64,000 bases of DNA from Filimonas zeae (GTDB lineage: Bacteria > Bacteroidota > Bacteroidia > Chitinophagales > Chitinophagaceae): positions 992,001 through 1,056,000 of the forward strand of contig NZ_BMIB01000002.1 in the NCBI RefSeq assembly GCF_014641615.1, given 5' to 3'. The notes beneath the pieces were generated by a model that worked only from the letters and a program-made list of their open reading frames with translations, searched no databases and was not told where the DNA came from. Each line of letters opens with the position of its first letter. The first letter of the stretch is position 1. A program made the translations under genes and the position numbers. This document shows, piece by piece, positions 9,564-17,957 of this stretch.

Positions 9564-9637
9564 GGATCGGTAGTTCAGTTGGTTAGAATGCCGCCCTGTC
9601 ACGGCGGAGGTCGCGGGTTCGAGTCCCGTCCGGTCCG
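9564..9637 (+). tRNA. tRNA-Asp (anticodon GTC), copy 1
   Basis: A 74-nt cloverleaf. The acceptor stem GGATCGG pairs with CCGGTCC (one T-G pair), the discriminator is G, the D arm is GTTCAGTTGGTTAGAAT, and the anticodon stem CCGCC/GGCGG encloses loop CTGTCAC with GTC at 34-36. The T arm is GCGGGTTCGAGTCCCGT. CCA is not encoded. It is followed at 9652-9678 by a terminator hairpin (GTCGCTGAA...TTCAGCGGC) and T run. Confidence 0.97.
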
Positions 9638-9651
9638 CAAGCTTTAACAAG

Positions 9652-9678
9652 AAGTCGCTGAATTTCAGCGGCTTTTTT
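9652..9678 (+). terminator. Terminator of tRNA-Asp copy 1
   Basis: A stem of about ten base pairs with a very short loop, followed by six T. The same hairpin with minor changes is found at 36829-36855, beyond attR, showing that this tail once followed tRNA copy 2. Confidence 0.8.
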
Positions 9679-9679
9679 G

Positions 9680-11194
9680 TTAATGAGAGCTGGCCTTTAA
9701 TTCTGCCAGGGCTTTTTTACCACCCTCATTATTGGGGTTCAGCGCAATTGCCCGCTCATACATCCATATTGCTTCCTGCTTTTTACCTGCCCGCTTAAGC
9801 AGATCTCCGTAACTGTCATAGGTGTTAAAGCTGGCTGGAAAAAGTAAAGTGTTCACTTTCATCACCTCCAAAGCTTCAGCGAACAGCCCGTCTCCGGCTA
9901 ATGCATATCCCAAACGATTCATTTCCCGCTCATCCAGGAAGTAAGCAGCCGTATCTGTGCGCATGCTAAGCAAGTTTGCTGCTGCTGCATCTGCGCCATT
10001 CCGGTATAAAGCGATAACATATGCCACTGCCGCGGAGCGCTTTTTTTTAGCAATGGAAGCACCGTTTACCAGATAAAAAGCGTCTAGCGCGTCGCTATGC
10101 AAACCGCGGTGCGTTACGTTATCCAGTACAATAATCGTTTGATGTTTTTCCACGTTTCTGATAAAAGCGGTAACAATTCCTGCTGCGCCGCCCGAATGCC
10201 AGACCAGCTTCCCAAAGCGGGTTGGAAGAATCATCCAGCCAAGACCATAGCTACCACCCCAGCCCATCTGCGCTTTTTCACCACTGTTCAAAAGCGCGGG
10301 AGTAAACGCAAGATCCAGGGTTTTCGCTTTAAGCAGTTTGCCGGAATAAAGCGCCTGGTCATAACTCAGTAAATCCCGGCAGCTGCTTACCACAGCCGTT
10401 GGGCCCACAATCGCACCCAGCACCACTGCATCTATGTAATCATCTTTTACAGAATCTACGGGCCTTAGTACCGAAGGGGAATAAGGCAGATACTCATACC
10501 TTACAGCACGGTGTGTGTCCGGAAAAGGAATCAGCGGACTGGTGATATAGCTATTTTTCATACCCGCAGGTAAGAAAACGTGCTTATTCAGGTAATCCTG
10601 AAACGCTTCCCCGCTAAGCTTTTCCACCAACAGCGCCAAAAGACCATAACCAGTGTTGGAATAGTTCCAGCGTTCTCCGGGCTTCCATCTTAAAGCCCTG
10701 TTATCAGCTTTAATGGCAGGTATCAAATCCTTCAGTGTATAAATCTGCTTAGGATCTTTTTGGTGCGGCCCCTCAAAAATCTGATAGTCAATCAATCCTG
10801 AAGTATGGCTCAATAACTGAGATATGGTAATCTCTGCGAATGGAAACTCAGGAAAAAAACTGATAAAATGGTCATCCAGCTTCAACTTCCCTTTTTCCAT
10901 CAGCTGCAATACTGCCACAGAAGTAAAAGTCTTGGAAACCGAGCCCAGATTGAAAGTCGTAGCGTCATCGTTCAAATGTTTCCCCACCACATCTGCAAAA
11001 CCGAAGGACTGGCTATAAAGGATTTTTCCCTGTTGGGCAACCAGCACATTTCCGTTAAATTCGTTTTGCAGCGCCAGATTTACAAACTGGCTATCCAGGC
11101 GCTCATGAACCTGCTGACCCAGCATTCGGGCAGGCCATAAGGCAGATACCAGCACTGTCAATACCACAGCTTTTCTGAAATTTTTCCGATTCAT
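9680..11194 (-). CDS. Secreted beta-lactamase-family serine hydrolase with TPR tail
   Basis: 504 residues with a signal peptide (about 1-27). The penicillin-binding fold spans about 30-370 with S85-V-S-K88 (SxxK), YSN in WNYSNTGYG and HSGG in WHSGGAAG, the class C/esterase arrangement. The C-terminal 120 residues hold TPR-like helices (about 430-500). Such proteins are mostly esterases or D-aminopeptidases rather than antibiotic-resistance enzymes; the substrate is unknown. The stop codon lies just past the tRNA-Asp terminator. Confidence 0.9.
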   Translation of the reverse strand: MNRKNFRKAVVLTVLVSALWPARMLGQQVHERLDSQFVNLALQNEFNGNVLVAQQGKILYSQSFGFADVVGKHLNDDATTFNLGSVSKTFTSVAVLQLMEKGKLKLDDHFISFFPEFPFAEITISQLLSHTSGLIDYQIFEGPHQKDPKQIYTLKDLIPAIKADNRALRWKPGERWNYSNTGYGLLALLVEKLSGEAFQDYLNKHVFLPAGMKNSYITSPLIPFPDTHRAVRYEYLPYSPSVLRPVDSVKDDYIDAVVLGAIVGPTAVVSSCRDLLSYDQALYSGKLLKAKTLDLAFTPALLNSGEKAQMGWGGSYGLGWMILPTRFGKLVWHSGGAAGIVTAFIRNVEKHQTIIVLDNVTHRGLHSDALDAFYLVNGASIAKKKRSAAVAYVIALYRNGADAAAANLLSMRTDTAAYFLDEREMNRLGYALAGDGLFAEALEVMKVNTLLFPASFNTYDSYGDLLKRAGKKQEAIWMYERAIALNPNNEGGKKALAELKASSH

Positions 11195-11273
11195 GTTTTA
11201 ATTTTTAGGCAATAGAGTTCCCTGCTGGTCGACTGTGCCGCCAGTAGCTTGTACAATTACATGATTTTACTGT

Positions 11274-11378
11274 TTATTTATCGGAGCAATGGCATGCCCG
11301 CCCACGTTGCCAAAGGATCTTCAGCACATCCATCTCAGTTTTGGTTAGGGTATTTTCCGCTGCACAATCTTTCCTTAA
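11274..11378 (-). pseudogene. Possible helix-turn-helix gene remnant
   Basis: A 34-codon minus-strand stretch between stops with no ATG start. Its centre reads LTKTEMDVLKILWQRGRA, like the first helices of a BlaI/MecI repressor or a LuxR-type domain. It lies directly upstream of the beta-lactamase-family gene, where a BlaI gene would be expected. It is short and therefore uncertain. Confidence 0.3.
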
Positions 11379-11488
11379 TTAATCCTCCACAAACCTATGC
11401 ATAAAAAACGTACGTTACAAATGAATAGCTATTTATTTTGAAAATCATCCGGTTTTTACACTCTTTTATTGGAGCTCTATTTCATAGT

Positions 11489-13747
11489 CTACAATAATTT
11501 AACAGGTACATCCACATAGCTGGAGGTAAGCCACTGAATCAACAGAGGCGCTTTTCCATCATCAGCGTTTTCATCAGCCACATCTTTACCAGTGCCATAA
11601 TTTACTTGCGCAAACGGATTTTTATCTGTGTTCAATACCACCAGTAAACGGCTGCCCTTCCTAAGCTGGCGGCTTACCAGCCGTGTGCGCTCAAAGGGTA
11701 TGCGCTCTTCCTTACCGGGATGCAGCAACCTTCTGTTGGTCATATTCTGTGCATAGCTGGCTCTTCCCAGGTAGTAACTCAGTTGCAAATACTTTCCTTC
11801 CGGCGTTACCTCATACAACACCACTGTTACATCCATGTCTTTCTTATTAATAATCGCATGCAGCTCGCCACTAAACCTGCCGTTTATCTGTACAGGCTGG
11901 TCAAAAGGCTGCGACAGAAAAAACAATCCATTACTCCTGTCAGGTGCCTCTTTAATAATGGGCGAAGGGTAATAGTCGCCATATAAAACGCTCCGCTCTG
12001 CCAGATCAATGGTGTCGTTTAATGCGGAGGATTGGGAAGAGGTAGTTTCTGAAAGCAGATAGTCATTACCATTTTTTTGTGCAGTAAGGTACAGCCGAAG
12101 CCGTTTACCGGCCATATCTGCTACAGAAGCAGTATGTACCCAGCGGTTAGCCCCCATCACTTCATAGTTTACCCTGTTTTGAATAATCTCCGGCCTGAAA
12201 GCGCCCTTCAATACATAATCCAGCCATTGATAGGTTATTTCCCGGGTGCTGATTAATGCCACCGGATCAACCTCATAGCCACGTAATACAGGTACCCCAC
12301 CGCTTTGGGCACCAAAATGATCGTAAGGGCCAATAAGCAGGTAGTGGTTGGCAACAGCGTTGTATTTCAGATGTTCCAGAAAATAATGCAGTCCGGAAAT
12401 CTGCCCATCATCATAATATCCCTCCACCGTAAGTACAGGTATATGAATACCGGCATAGTCCTGCTGATAAGGCACCTGCTGCTGCCAGTAGCGGTCGTAA
12501 TCCGGGTGCTGCAACCAACGTTGCAGCCAGGGGTTGGGCGTGCCGTCTATACTATCCATTTTTCTGTAGGCAGCACCGCTGTTAAACCAGTTCCAGTTAA
12601 GCGAATGCCAACGGGAAGGATTATTGTAAACAGCGTTATCCAGATACCGGTTATTGGTAGTATAAAAAGCCCAGCCATAATTCGCATTCAGAAACACATT
12701 GTTTTCCATAGGCAGGCCAAGGCCGGGAATAGCGGCCACATAAGGCACTATTGTTTTTAACGCGGGGTTACGGTACCTGGCCACCGCCCACTGCGTAAAG
12801 CCATTATAACTGCCGCCATACATACCCACACTGCCATTACACCAGCGCTGTTTGGCTATCCAGGTAATTACCTGGTCAGCATCTTCCCCATCATGTTCAA
12901 AAGGCACTATAGTATCTGTACTCATCCCCTTTCCCCGGCTAAAAGCCATTACGCCGGCATAACCATACGCAGCAGAGGCAAACAGCCGTATACCTGCTGT
13001 ACTATCTGCATAAATGGTATACTGTAAAGCAGCAGGAAGGGCGCTGCTGATTCCCCGCTTCAAAATAAGTTTTACATGAATTTGTACGCCGCCTGCTATT
13101 TGCACCAGCTGATCAGTTACCACATACCGCCTTTTGCAATCGTTGAGTATAAGCGATCGGGCAAGCACTTCCGTTTGTTCAGCGTACTGCATATCTGCAT
13201 AGCTTACACAAAGCGCAACGGCATCTGCAGGTAGCAAAAGACTATCCTTTTGTGCAGCAGCCAGTTTCTGCTGAAACAGATCTCTTAAAACACTTACACT
13301 CTCCGCGCTGAAAAACCCACCATACTCCCGGTAAGCAGCCTTATCATCCAGCTTTTCCATGGCCTTGTAAAACAGGCGGGAATAGATTGCAGCAAAACGC
13401 TCCGGATGCCCCTTCAATTCTTTGGCTGCACGTGCATACAATTGGTATGACAGGCCCACTGCAGGCCTATAAGGGCTCGCCGCCTTGTAAAGCGGCAACC
13501 AGGCCTTTGCAGTAGCCATTGCCTGCGAATATCCGCCGGTCAACAACTGTAACCTGTATGCATTTTCAAGATATGTTTTACGGCTGCTATCTGTGTAGGT
13601 TAACAGCACCTGCTTAGCCAGCAGTTGCACCTGCCTGTTAACAGCGGCGCTATCGCGGCCCGTGCCTGCCGGCCACACCAGTGGTTGCGATACGGCCATA
13701 CGGGTAACAAAAAGGCATAGCAATGCCATACAGAGGTTTCTGTTCAT
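11489..13747 (-). CDS. Secreted CocE/NonD-type hydrolase (peptidase S15 family)
   Basis: 752 residues with a signal peptide (about 1-20, ending VSQ). A helical N-terminal region (about 25-210) precedes the alpha/beta hydrolase domain with nucleophile motif GGSYNG (about residue 315), a cap, an acidic residue in GYYDDGQ and a His in YDHFGAQ. The C-terminal jelly-roll domain runs from about 540 to the end. X-Pro dipeptidyl-peptidase or acyl-ester hydrolase activity is typical. A decayed relative of its last 45 residues lies at 49402-49742. Confidence 0.9.
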   Translation of the reverse strand: MNRNLCMALLCLFVTRMAVSQPLVWPAGTGRDSAAVNRQVQLLAKQVLLTYTDSSRKTYLENAYRLQLLTGGYSQAMATAKAWLPLYKAASPYRPAVGLSYQLYARAAKELKGHPERFAAIYSRLFYKAMEKLDDKAAYREYGGFFSAESVSVLRDLFQQKLAAAQKDSLLLPADAVALCVSYADMQYAEQTEVLARSLILNDCKRRYVVTDQLVQIAGGVQIHVKLILKRGISSALPAALQYTIYADSTAGIRLFASAAYGYAGVMAFSRGKGMSTDTIVPFEHDGEDADQVITWIAKQRWCNGSVGMYGGSYNGFTQWAVARYRNPALKTIVPYVAAIPGLGLPMENNVFLNANYGWAFYTTNNRYLDNAVYNNPSRWHSLNWNWFNSGAAYRKMDSIDGTPNPWLQRWLQHPDYDRYWQQQVPYQQDYAGIHIPVLTVEGYYDDGQISGLHYFLEHLKYNAVANHYLLIGPYDHFGAQSGGVPVLRGYEVDPVALISTREITYQWLDYVLKGAFRPEIIQNRVNYEVMGANRWVHTASVADMAGKRLRLYLTAQKNGNDYLLSETTSSQSSALNDTIDLAERSVLYGDYYPSPIIKEAPDRSNGLFFLSQPFDQPVQINGRFSGELHAIINKKDMDVTVVLYEVTPEGKYLQLSYYLGRASYAQNMTNRRLLHPGKEERIPFERTRLVSRQLRKGSRLLVVLNTDKNPFAQVNYGTGKDVADENADDGKAPLLIQWLTSSYVDVPVKLL

Positions 13748-13794
13748 GGGTAAAACAAGTATTATTGTTTAGTAATTAACGGGGTGCAGAAAAG

Positions 13795-14493
13795 CTAAAT
13801 ACCCCTGTGTATCTTCCTGAATTTAATCCACTGCCGTTCAGACATCTCTACGGTATGGCCTGTAGTAAGCGTAACCTGTGTACGCCCATCCTCCAGTGTT
13901 TCTATTTGCCGTATAAAACCGGTATGAATTAACTGAGCGCGGTTTACCCGGAAAAAAGGCATAGCCTCCAGCCGCTTCTCCAACTGGTTCAGCGAGCTTT
14001 TAATTAACACACTTTTATTGTTAAAGGAAAGCCTTGCATAGTTATCCAGCGATTCAATCAGGTGCACCTCTTTCCATGGCAAAAAATAATAGGTGTTTTT
14101 GTCTTTAACAAACACGCTGGCCTCTCCAGGCGTATGAAATTGTTGCCGGGCCTGCGCTATTGCTCTGGCAAAACGCTCTTCGCGTACCGGCTTCATCAGG
14201 TAATCCAAAGCACCTACCTCAAAAGCCTTCACCGCATACTGGTCAAAAGCAGTAACAAAAATAACCTGCTGCCCCCATGCCAGCCCTTCCAGCAAATCAA
14301 ACCCCGACCGGCCGGGCATTTGTATATCCAGAAAAAGCAGATCTGGTTGTTGTTCCTCCATCAGCTGTTCTGCCTCATCTGCATTGGCAGCCTCGGCAAT
14401 AATTTCCAGGTCCGGACAACCCGCTACCAGGCGCCGTATTTCATTTCTGGCACTACGCTCATCATCCACAATTATTACACGCATCTTCCTCAT
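13795..14493 (-). CDS. LytTR-family response regulator
   Basis: 232 residues: receiver domain (acidic pair near residue 10, phospho-acceptor D56 in LLFLDIQMP, Lys in YLMKP) followed by a LytTR DNA-binding domain (about 130-230, with the core FFRVNRAQLIHTGFIRQIE). Its ATG overlaps the stop of the upstream kinase by four nucleotides (ATGA), so the two form one translationally coupled operon. Targets are unknown; neighbouring genes are candidates only by position. Confidence 0.93.
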   Translation of the reverse strand: MRKMRVIIVDDERSARNEIRRLVAGCPDLEIIAEAANADEAEQLMEEQQPDLLFLDIQMPGRSGFDLLEGLAWGQQVIFVTAFDQYAVKAFEVGALDYLMKPVREERFARAIAQARQQFHTPGEASVFVKDKNTYYFLPWKEVHLIESLDNYARLSFNNKSVLIKSSLNQLEKRLEAMPFFRVNRAQLIHTGFIRQIETLEDGRTQVTLTTGHTVEMSERQWIKFRKIHRGI

Positions 14494-15548
14494 ACTACAG
14501 GAAATAAAATACAGGCCGTAACCACTCCATCCACCTCCCCCCTATTCAATACCGCCTTATGCTGATAACACAACTGCAAACGTTCGCTCAGGTTTTTCAA
14601 ACCCAACCCCTGCGCCGGAGCGGCAACCTTCCATACACCCGGGCTTTCTACCGTTGCATGTATAAAGTCTCCCTCACGCCTGATTGTTATCCGTAACAAC
14701 CCACCGCTTTTCTGCTGACTTACACCATGTTTAATAGCATTCTCTACCAGTACCTGTATGCTGTAACGCAGTATCACTGTATCCATCAGTTCCGGCGCAC
14801 ATTCAATAACAAACTGCAACCGCTCTTCCAGCCGCAGCTTTTCCAGTTCCAGATAATCCTGCACCAGATAAAGTTCATCCTTTAAAGGGTGCAGTAACAA
14901 CTCCTGATAGTAAAGAGATCTGCGCAGCAAATCTGACATCAGATCAATGGCTCTTCTGGCACCAGCAGGCTCATCCACCACCAGCGCTTTAATGGTATTC
15001 AGCGAGTTGAACAAAAAATGCGGGTTTAACTGTGCATGCAGATTGCTCAGTTGTGCATCTTTCGCTATCAGTTCCAGCCGGGTGTTTTCTCTGGCCAGTG
15101 CCACCTCCCGCTTACCATAGTAATACAGGTGATAAGCCAGCAGCCAGATGCACATTAAGCGGAAACCACCCATAAGAATGGGCAACCAGTTAGCCTGAAA
15201 AAACGCGGCAAAAGTGCCTGCATCACCCCCAAACAGCCATACACGAAACAGATATATCTTACCCGCAGTAACCAGCAGAAACACCAGCGACAATACCACC
15301 ACGGCGGATATAATTTTTTGTATTAACGGGTTCGTGCCCAGCCGCTGCCAGTGATGCCGCAAAGCAAACCGGTGATACTGATGCGTAATAAACACGTACA
15401 ACAACACATCCGACAAAAACTGCAATACCCCTATCCATACGATATACCCACCGCTCAGAAAACCTGTATACCCCCAGTAGAAAGATGCTGCAGACCAGCC
15501 AAGCAGCTGACACTTCCAGTAAAGCGGTATGTGTGGTTTCTTCATCAT
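14490..15548 (-). CDS. LytS-type sensor histidine kinase (His_kinase family)
   Basis: 352 residues from the ATG giving MMKKPHIPLYW; the frame is open to 15590. Four membrane helices (about 15-165) precede a coiled segment and the H-box QLNPHFLFNSLNTI, then a degenerate ATPase domain with N-box VLVENAIKHG and glycine box GLGLKNLSERL. This is the classic Bacteroidota partner of LytTR regulators, here the overlapping downstream gene. With no extracytoplasmic domain, it probably senses membrane state or a small ligand. Confidence 0.92.
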   Translation of the reverse strand: MMKKPHIPLYWKCQLLGWSAASFYWGYTGFLSGGYIVWIGVLQFLSDVLLYVFITHQYHRFALRHHWQRLGTNPLIQKIISAVVVLSLVFLLVTAGKIYLFRVWLFGGDAGTFAAFFQANWLPILMGGFRLMCIWLLAYHLYYYGKREVALARENTRLELIAKDAQLSNLHAQLNPHFLFNSLNTIKALVVDEPAGARRAIDLMSDLLRRSLYYQELLLHPLKDELYLVQDYLELEKLRLEERLQFVIECAPELMDTVILRYSIQVLVENAIKHGVSQQKSGGLLRITIRREGDFIHATVESPGVWKVAAPAQGLGLKNLSERLQLCYQHKAVLNRGEVDGVVTACILFPVV

Positions 15549-15656
15549 TTGTATAAAACTGAGGGCAGAACAAAACAAAGTAATAAACACCTGCCCCGCA
15601 AGCTAAAATACAGAAACGCGGCACTAAGGGGATAAACGCATGTTTTAAAAGAAGAG

Positions 15657-15664
15657 TACCTTTG
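15657..15664 (+). promoter_or_regulatory. -7 box of the decayed VF530 copy
   Basis: TACCTTTG fits TAnnTTTG and lies 15 nt before the ATG. The identical box in the same position precedes the intact copy (50571-50578). Confidence 0.6.
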
Positions 15665-15678
15665 CACAATTGTAGTGA

Positions 15679-15951
15679 ATGAGTACGGAGCATGTTTCAA
15701 AGATCCCCTGCACGGCGTAACGCTGGAAATGATTGTTACCTCGCCTGGCAGACAGCTATGGCTGGGAAGAACCGGGGCAACACATCCGTATTAACTGCTT
15801 CATCAGCAACCCTTCCGTACAATTCAGCCTTAAGTTTCTGCGCAAAACACCCTGGGCGCGTACCAAAGCAGAGGATTTCTACAAATACTCAACTCCGGTA
15901 CAAAAAGCTGAAAATGTAGCCGGCAACGGTATATTTCCCGTAACATGGTGA
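15679..15951 (+). pseudogene. VF530-family gene with two frameshifts
   Basis: Aligned by eye to the intact copy at 50594, this copy keeps the promoter, the ATG, MSTEHV and the C-terminal half (SNPSVQFSLKFLRKTPWARTK). It has lost one A near 15700 and gained one T near 15744. The two shifts compensate, so about 15 codons are out of frame and an in-frame stop follows codon 13. VF530 proteins are small alpha-helical, probably DNA-binding, proteins. Sequencing error is possible but two compensating errors are unlikely. Confidence 0.8.
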
Positions 15952-16118
15952 AAAGAAACGAGCAGGATTTGCTGGCGACTTTTCTGAAACATTATAAACC
16001 GGATGTCATCGCACTGCGGAATAAGCAGGTGCAGCGTGTGTTGCAGTATGCCCTGCAGTGCAGAAGCACCATGGAGAATACAGTACTGCTTTTACAGCAT
16101 GCAGGCGTGAATAATTAA
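15945..16118 (+). CDS. Possible 57-residue protein, unknown
   Basis: ATG to TAA, overlapping the end of the VF530 pseudogene by 7 nt. The product (MVKRNEQDLLATFLKHYKPD...) is helical with a hydrophobic pattern typical of a folded small protein, and codon use resembles its neighbours. I do not recognise it. It may be a real small gene once cotranscribed with VF530, or a chance frame before the tRNA promoter. Confidence 0.35.
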   Translation: MVKRNEQDLLATFLKHYKPDVIALRNKQVQRVLQYALQCRSTMENTVLLLQHAGVNN

Positions 16119-16235
16119 TAGTTGCAGAGGGGTAAGATTTTTTTGCCCGCACATGCGCCATTGATCAAATACCCCTATATTTGCACTCCTTTAACGGCAA
16201 ACGATAACACGTAAAGCTGTTAAAAAGGAAGGTTT

Positions 16236-16309
16236 GGATCGGTAGTTCAGTTGGTTAGAATGCCGCCCTGTCACGGCGGAGGTCGCGGGTTCGAGTCCCG
16301 TCCGGTCCG
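16236..16309 (+). tRNA. tRNA-Asp (anticodon GTC), copy 2, island attachment gene
   Basis: Identical over 74 nt to copy 1 at 9564, with the same -7 box TATATTTG at 16176-16183. Its last 15 nt plus four more form the 19-bp attL core. Downstream sequence differs from copy 1 from position 16314 on because the island was inserted there; the former downstream sequence is found at 36819. The tRNA stays functional because the island restores its 3' end. Confidence 0.97.
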
Positions 16310-16313
16310 CAAG
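16295..16313 (+). repeat. attL core of the integrative island
   Basis: GTCCCGTCCGGTCCGCAAG, the 3' end of tRNA-Asp, repeated exactly and in the same direction at 36800-36818. The tyrosine recombinase gene lies next to the other copy. Confidence 0.9.
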
Positions 16314-16838
16314 AATCCACTAGAAGTCGCTGTAACACAGCGACTTCTTCATTTTTAGTCTATTTGGTAGTCTATAATAATTCATTTTCCCGTTCTTTCT
16401 TACTTCGTTTTACCTCTTTTTAATTGATAGGAGTATAAAGTTATATATTTTTTCTATCCTTTTTTATTGCCACTTCTGCTTATTGGGCTGCTAAATAATG
16501 AGAATCTATACTTCCCGCCAAAGCATTACTGGACATTTAGTTTTATAGCAAAAAAGCTTTGGAAGCATTTTCCACTGTTCCACAGAGGTGGAGATTTTTG
16601 CTCGAACCGAAAGCAGGCGCAGCAACAGCGCAGACCGTTTTTGAGGCTGACTTTTAAGAGCTTTGTGATAACGGGAAAGGAAGAGTGATATAAAATTGAT
16701 GAACAGCAAATTGCTGATTAAAGAGAAAAGCCGGACAATACCGGCTTTCTTCTAAAACCTGTTTGCTTTAGATGATTTCCGCAAATTCATCCGGAAACGG
16801 GCTATCCAATATGTATTTTCCTGCTGCATCAATCTTAT
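16310..16838. other. Left end of the island, no gene seen
   Basis: It holds the replacement tRNA terminator, two TAGTCTAT repeats (16356-16363, 16368-16375) that may bind the recombinase, and a hairpin at 16727-16748 (AAAGCCGG...CCGGCTTT) that probably ends the minus-strand operon starting at 18858. A 73-codon plus-strand frame at 16467 has no family look and was not called. Confidence 0.6.
16322..16355 (+). terminator. Island-supplied terminator for tRNA-Asp
   Basis: A perfect 12-bp stem (16322-16333 with 16337-16348, loop AAC) and a short T run directly after the tRNA. It uses the same stem core (AGTCGCTG) as the host terminator now displaced to 36829, so the island appears to mimic the lost host terminator. 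Confidence 0.75.
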
Positions 16839-17051
16839 CTAATCTCCCACAAATTCATCGATCTTATGGGCTTCTGCCAATTTGTAAAAGGCGAATGTGG
16901 CACGTTTAACATGTTCTTTTTTTGTTGTTTTATAATTCTGAATAGATACATTGTTTACAAAATGCTGTAACACCTCTTGTAAGCTATGGTTAAACAACTC
17001 CATCATTACATAGCTTTCCGGAGTGTGGGTAATTTCAAAAGTCATTTCCAT
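16839..17051 (-). CDS. Small unknown protein, island paralogue family member
   Basis: 70 residues. It starts with a short strand (MTFEITHT) followed by a helix and the motif EVLQHFVNNVSI, which recurs in three other proteins of this operon in the form [VM]LQ[LHQ][FY]xxxx followed by [ST]I or a similar hydrophobic pair. It is last in the operon; its start lies 3 nt after the stop of the gene at 17055. No signal peptide or membrane helix. Function unknown. Confidence 0.7.
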   Translation of the reverse strand: MEMTFEITHTPESYVMMELFNHSLQEVLQHFVNNVSIQNYKTTKKEHVKRATFAFYKLAEAHKIDEFVGD

Positions 17052-17054
17052 AGC

Positions 17055-17417
17055 TTAACTGTTTTTGTTGTTTTGTAGTAATTGCTGATAGGTGTCGTTA
17101 ATCAGCTGGTTATATTCCGCTTCTGACCATTCCAGCACTCCTGTAACAGTCATTGCGATAATGGTTTTAGTCACTTTTATACAAATCTCTCTTTTAACTT
17201 CGTTAGATTCTGGTACAGCAATGGTTGTTTCCATGAAGTCCTTAAAAACGTTCGTTGTTTGTACTATCAATAAGTCGTCATTATTCTCAAAGAAGGTGCA
17301 GACGGTGACTAAGTGGCTGGTGAAAAGTTGCAACATTTGCTGTTCGGATATGCCATATGCTTCACAGTCTTTTGTAAAACTTTCCGAAATGTCAAGTGTA
17401 ACAGAGATAGTGTCCAT
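17055..17417 (-). CDS. Small unknown protein, island paralogue family member
   Basis: 120 acidic residues. The N-terminus (ISVTLDISESF) and the motif QMLQLFTSHLVTV match the pattern of its operon neighbours. The rest is predicted helical, ending in a Gln/Asn-rich tail. No recognised domain. It sits 53 nt downstream of the gene at 17471 and 3 nt upstream of the last gene, in one minus-strand unit. Confidence 0.7.
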   Translation of the reverse strand: MDTISVTLDISESFTKDCEAYGISEQQMLQLFTSHLVTVCTFFENNDDLLIVQTTNVFKDFMETTIAVPESNEVKREICIKVTKTIIAMTVTGVLEWSEAEYNQLINDTYQQLLQNNKNS

Positions 17418-17470
17418 TATAATATTTTCTTGTTTGAGTGTTATAACTGGTTGTTTTTTATGCGTGTTGA

Positions 17471-17737
17471 TTAAACGGTTAGCTTGGCCATTTCTTCCAG
17501 GTTCCTAATTTTATTTAAGAATCCTTCTAAGGAGTTAATCATATCTATAAGCTGTTCATAGAAGTAAAGAGATTCCCCCGCTTCTTTTCCGCCTATTATT
17601 TCACCTCTGAAATAGATATATGCAGTCATCCACTCCCAAAATTCTTTTCTGGCCTTTTCAAATGGGTTATTTAGAAAGAAGTGGAGGACTTCTACGTAAA
17701 TGTCCTTTAATAGCTGGTCTTTATTTTCTTCACTCAT
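17471..17737 (-). CDS. Small helical protein, unknown
   Basis: 88 residues from the ATG giving MSEENKDQLL (an ATG four codons upstream, at 17749, is also possible). Rich in aromatic and acidic residues (FEKARKEFWEWMTAYIYF) and predicted to be all helical. It does not share the LQ motif of its neighbours. It overlaps the end of the upstream gene (stop at 17730) by 8 nt, which indicates translational coupling. Function unknown. Confidence 0.65.
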   Translation of the reverse strand: MSEENKDQLLKDIYVEVLHFFLNNPFEKARKEFWEWMTAYIYFRGEIIGGKEAGESLYFYEQLIDMINSLEGFLNKIRNLEEMAKLTV

Positions 17738-17948
17738 GATTATTGGCAATAGGTTTGTGTTTATTTAGCTCATCCATGACGGTTAAAACGGTAGCAATCA
17801 TCACAGGTTGGCTAAGAGGTTCAACCTCTACCTTTTCAATGGAAACGTGATCGATATACAGCTGCAAAACCGCATGAAGGTCGATCCGTAATGCATCGCA
17901 TAGCAATGTCATTTCTTCGCCAATGTGAAGGGTGATAGTCTTTTCCAT
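17730..17948 (-). CDS. Small unknown protein, island paralogue family member
   Basis: 72 residues. ITLHIGEEMTLLCDAL followed by VLQLYIDHVSI gives the clearest example of the shared strand-helix-LQ motif pattern. It begins 9 nt after the stop of the gene at 17958 and overlaps the next gene. Soluble, no recognised family. Confidence 0.7.
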   Translation of the reverse strand: MEKTITLHIGEEMTLLCDALRIDLHAVLQLYIDHVSIEKVEVEPLSQPVMIATVLTVMDELNKHKPIANNHE

Positions 17949-17957
17949 AATGTTATT

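Noticed and set aside
9680..11194. Antibiotic-resistance beta-lactamase
   Set aside because: The fold and SxxK/YxN/HxGG motifs are shared with many esterases and peptidases; the TPR tail argues against a resistance enzyme.
9564..16309. Duplicate tRNA-Asp as an assembly artefact
   Set aside because: Flanks of the two copies differ fully, one is an island attachment site, and multiple tRNA-Asp genes are normal.
16467..16688. 73-codon plus-strand frame at the island's left end
   Set aside because: No start context, no family look, and it runs through the gap that carries recombinase sites; more likely chance.
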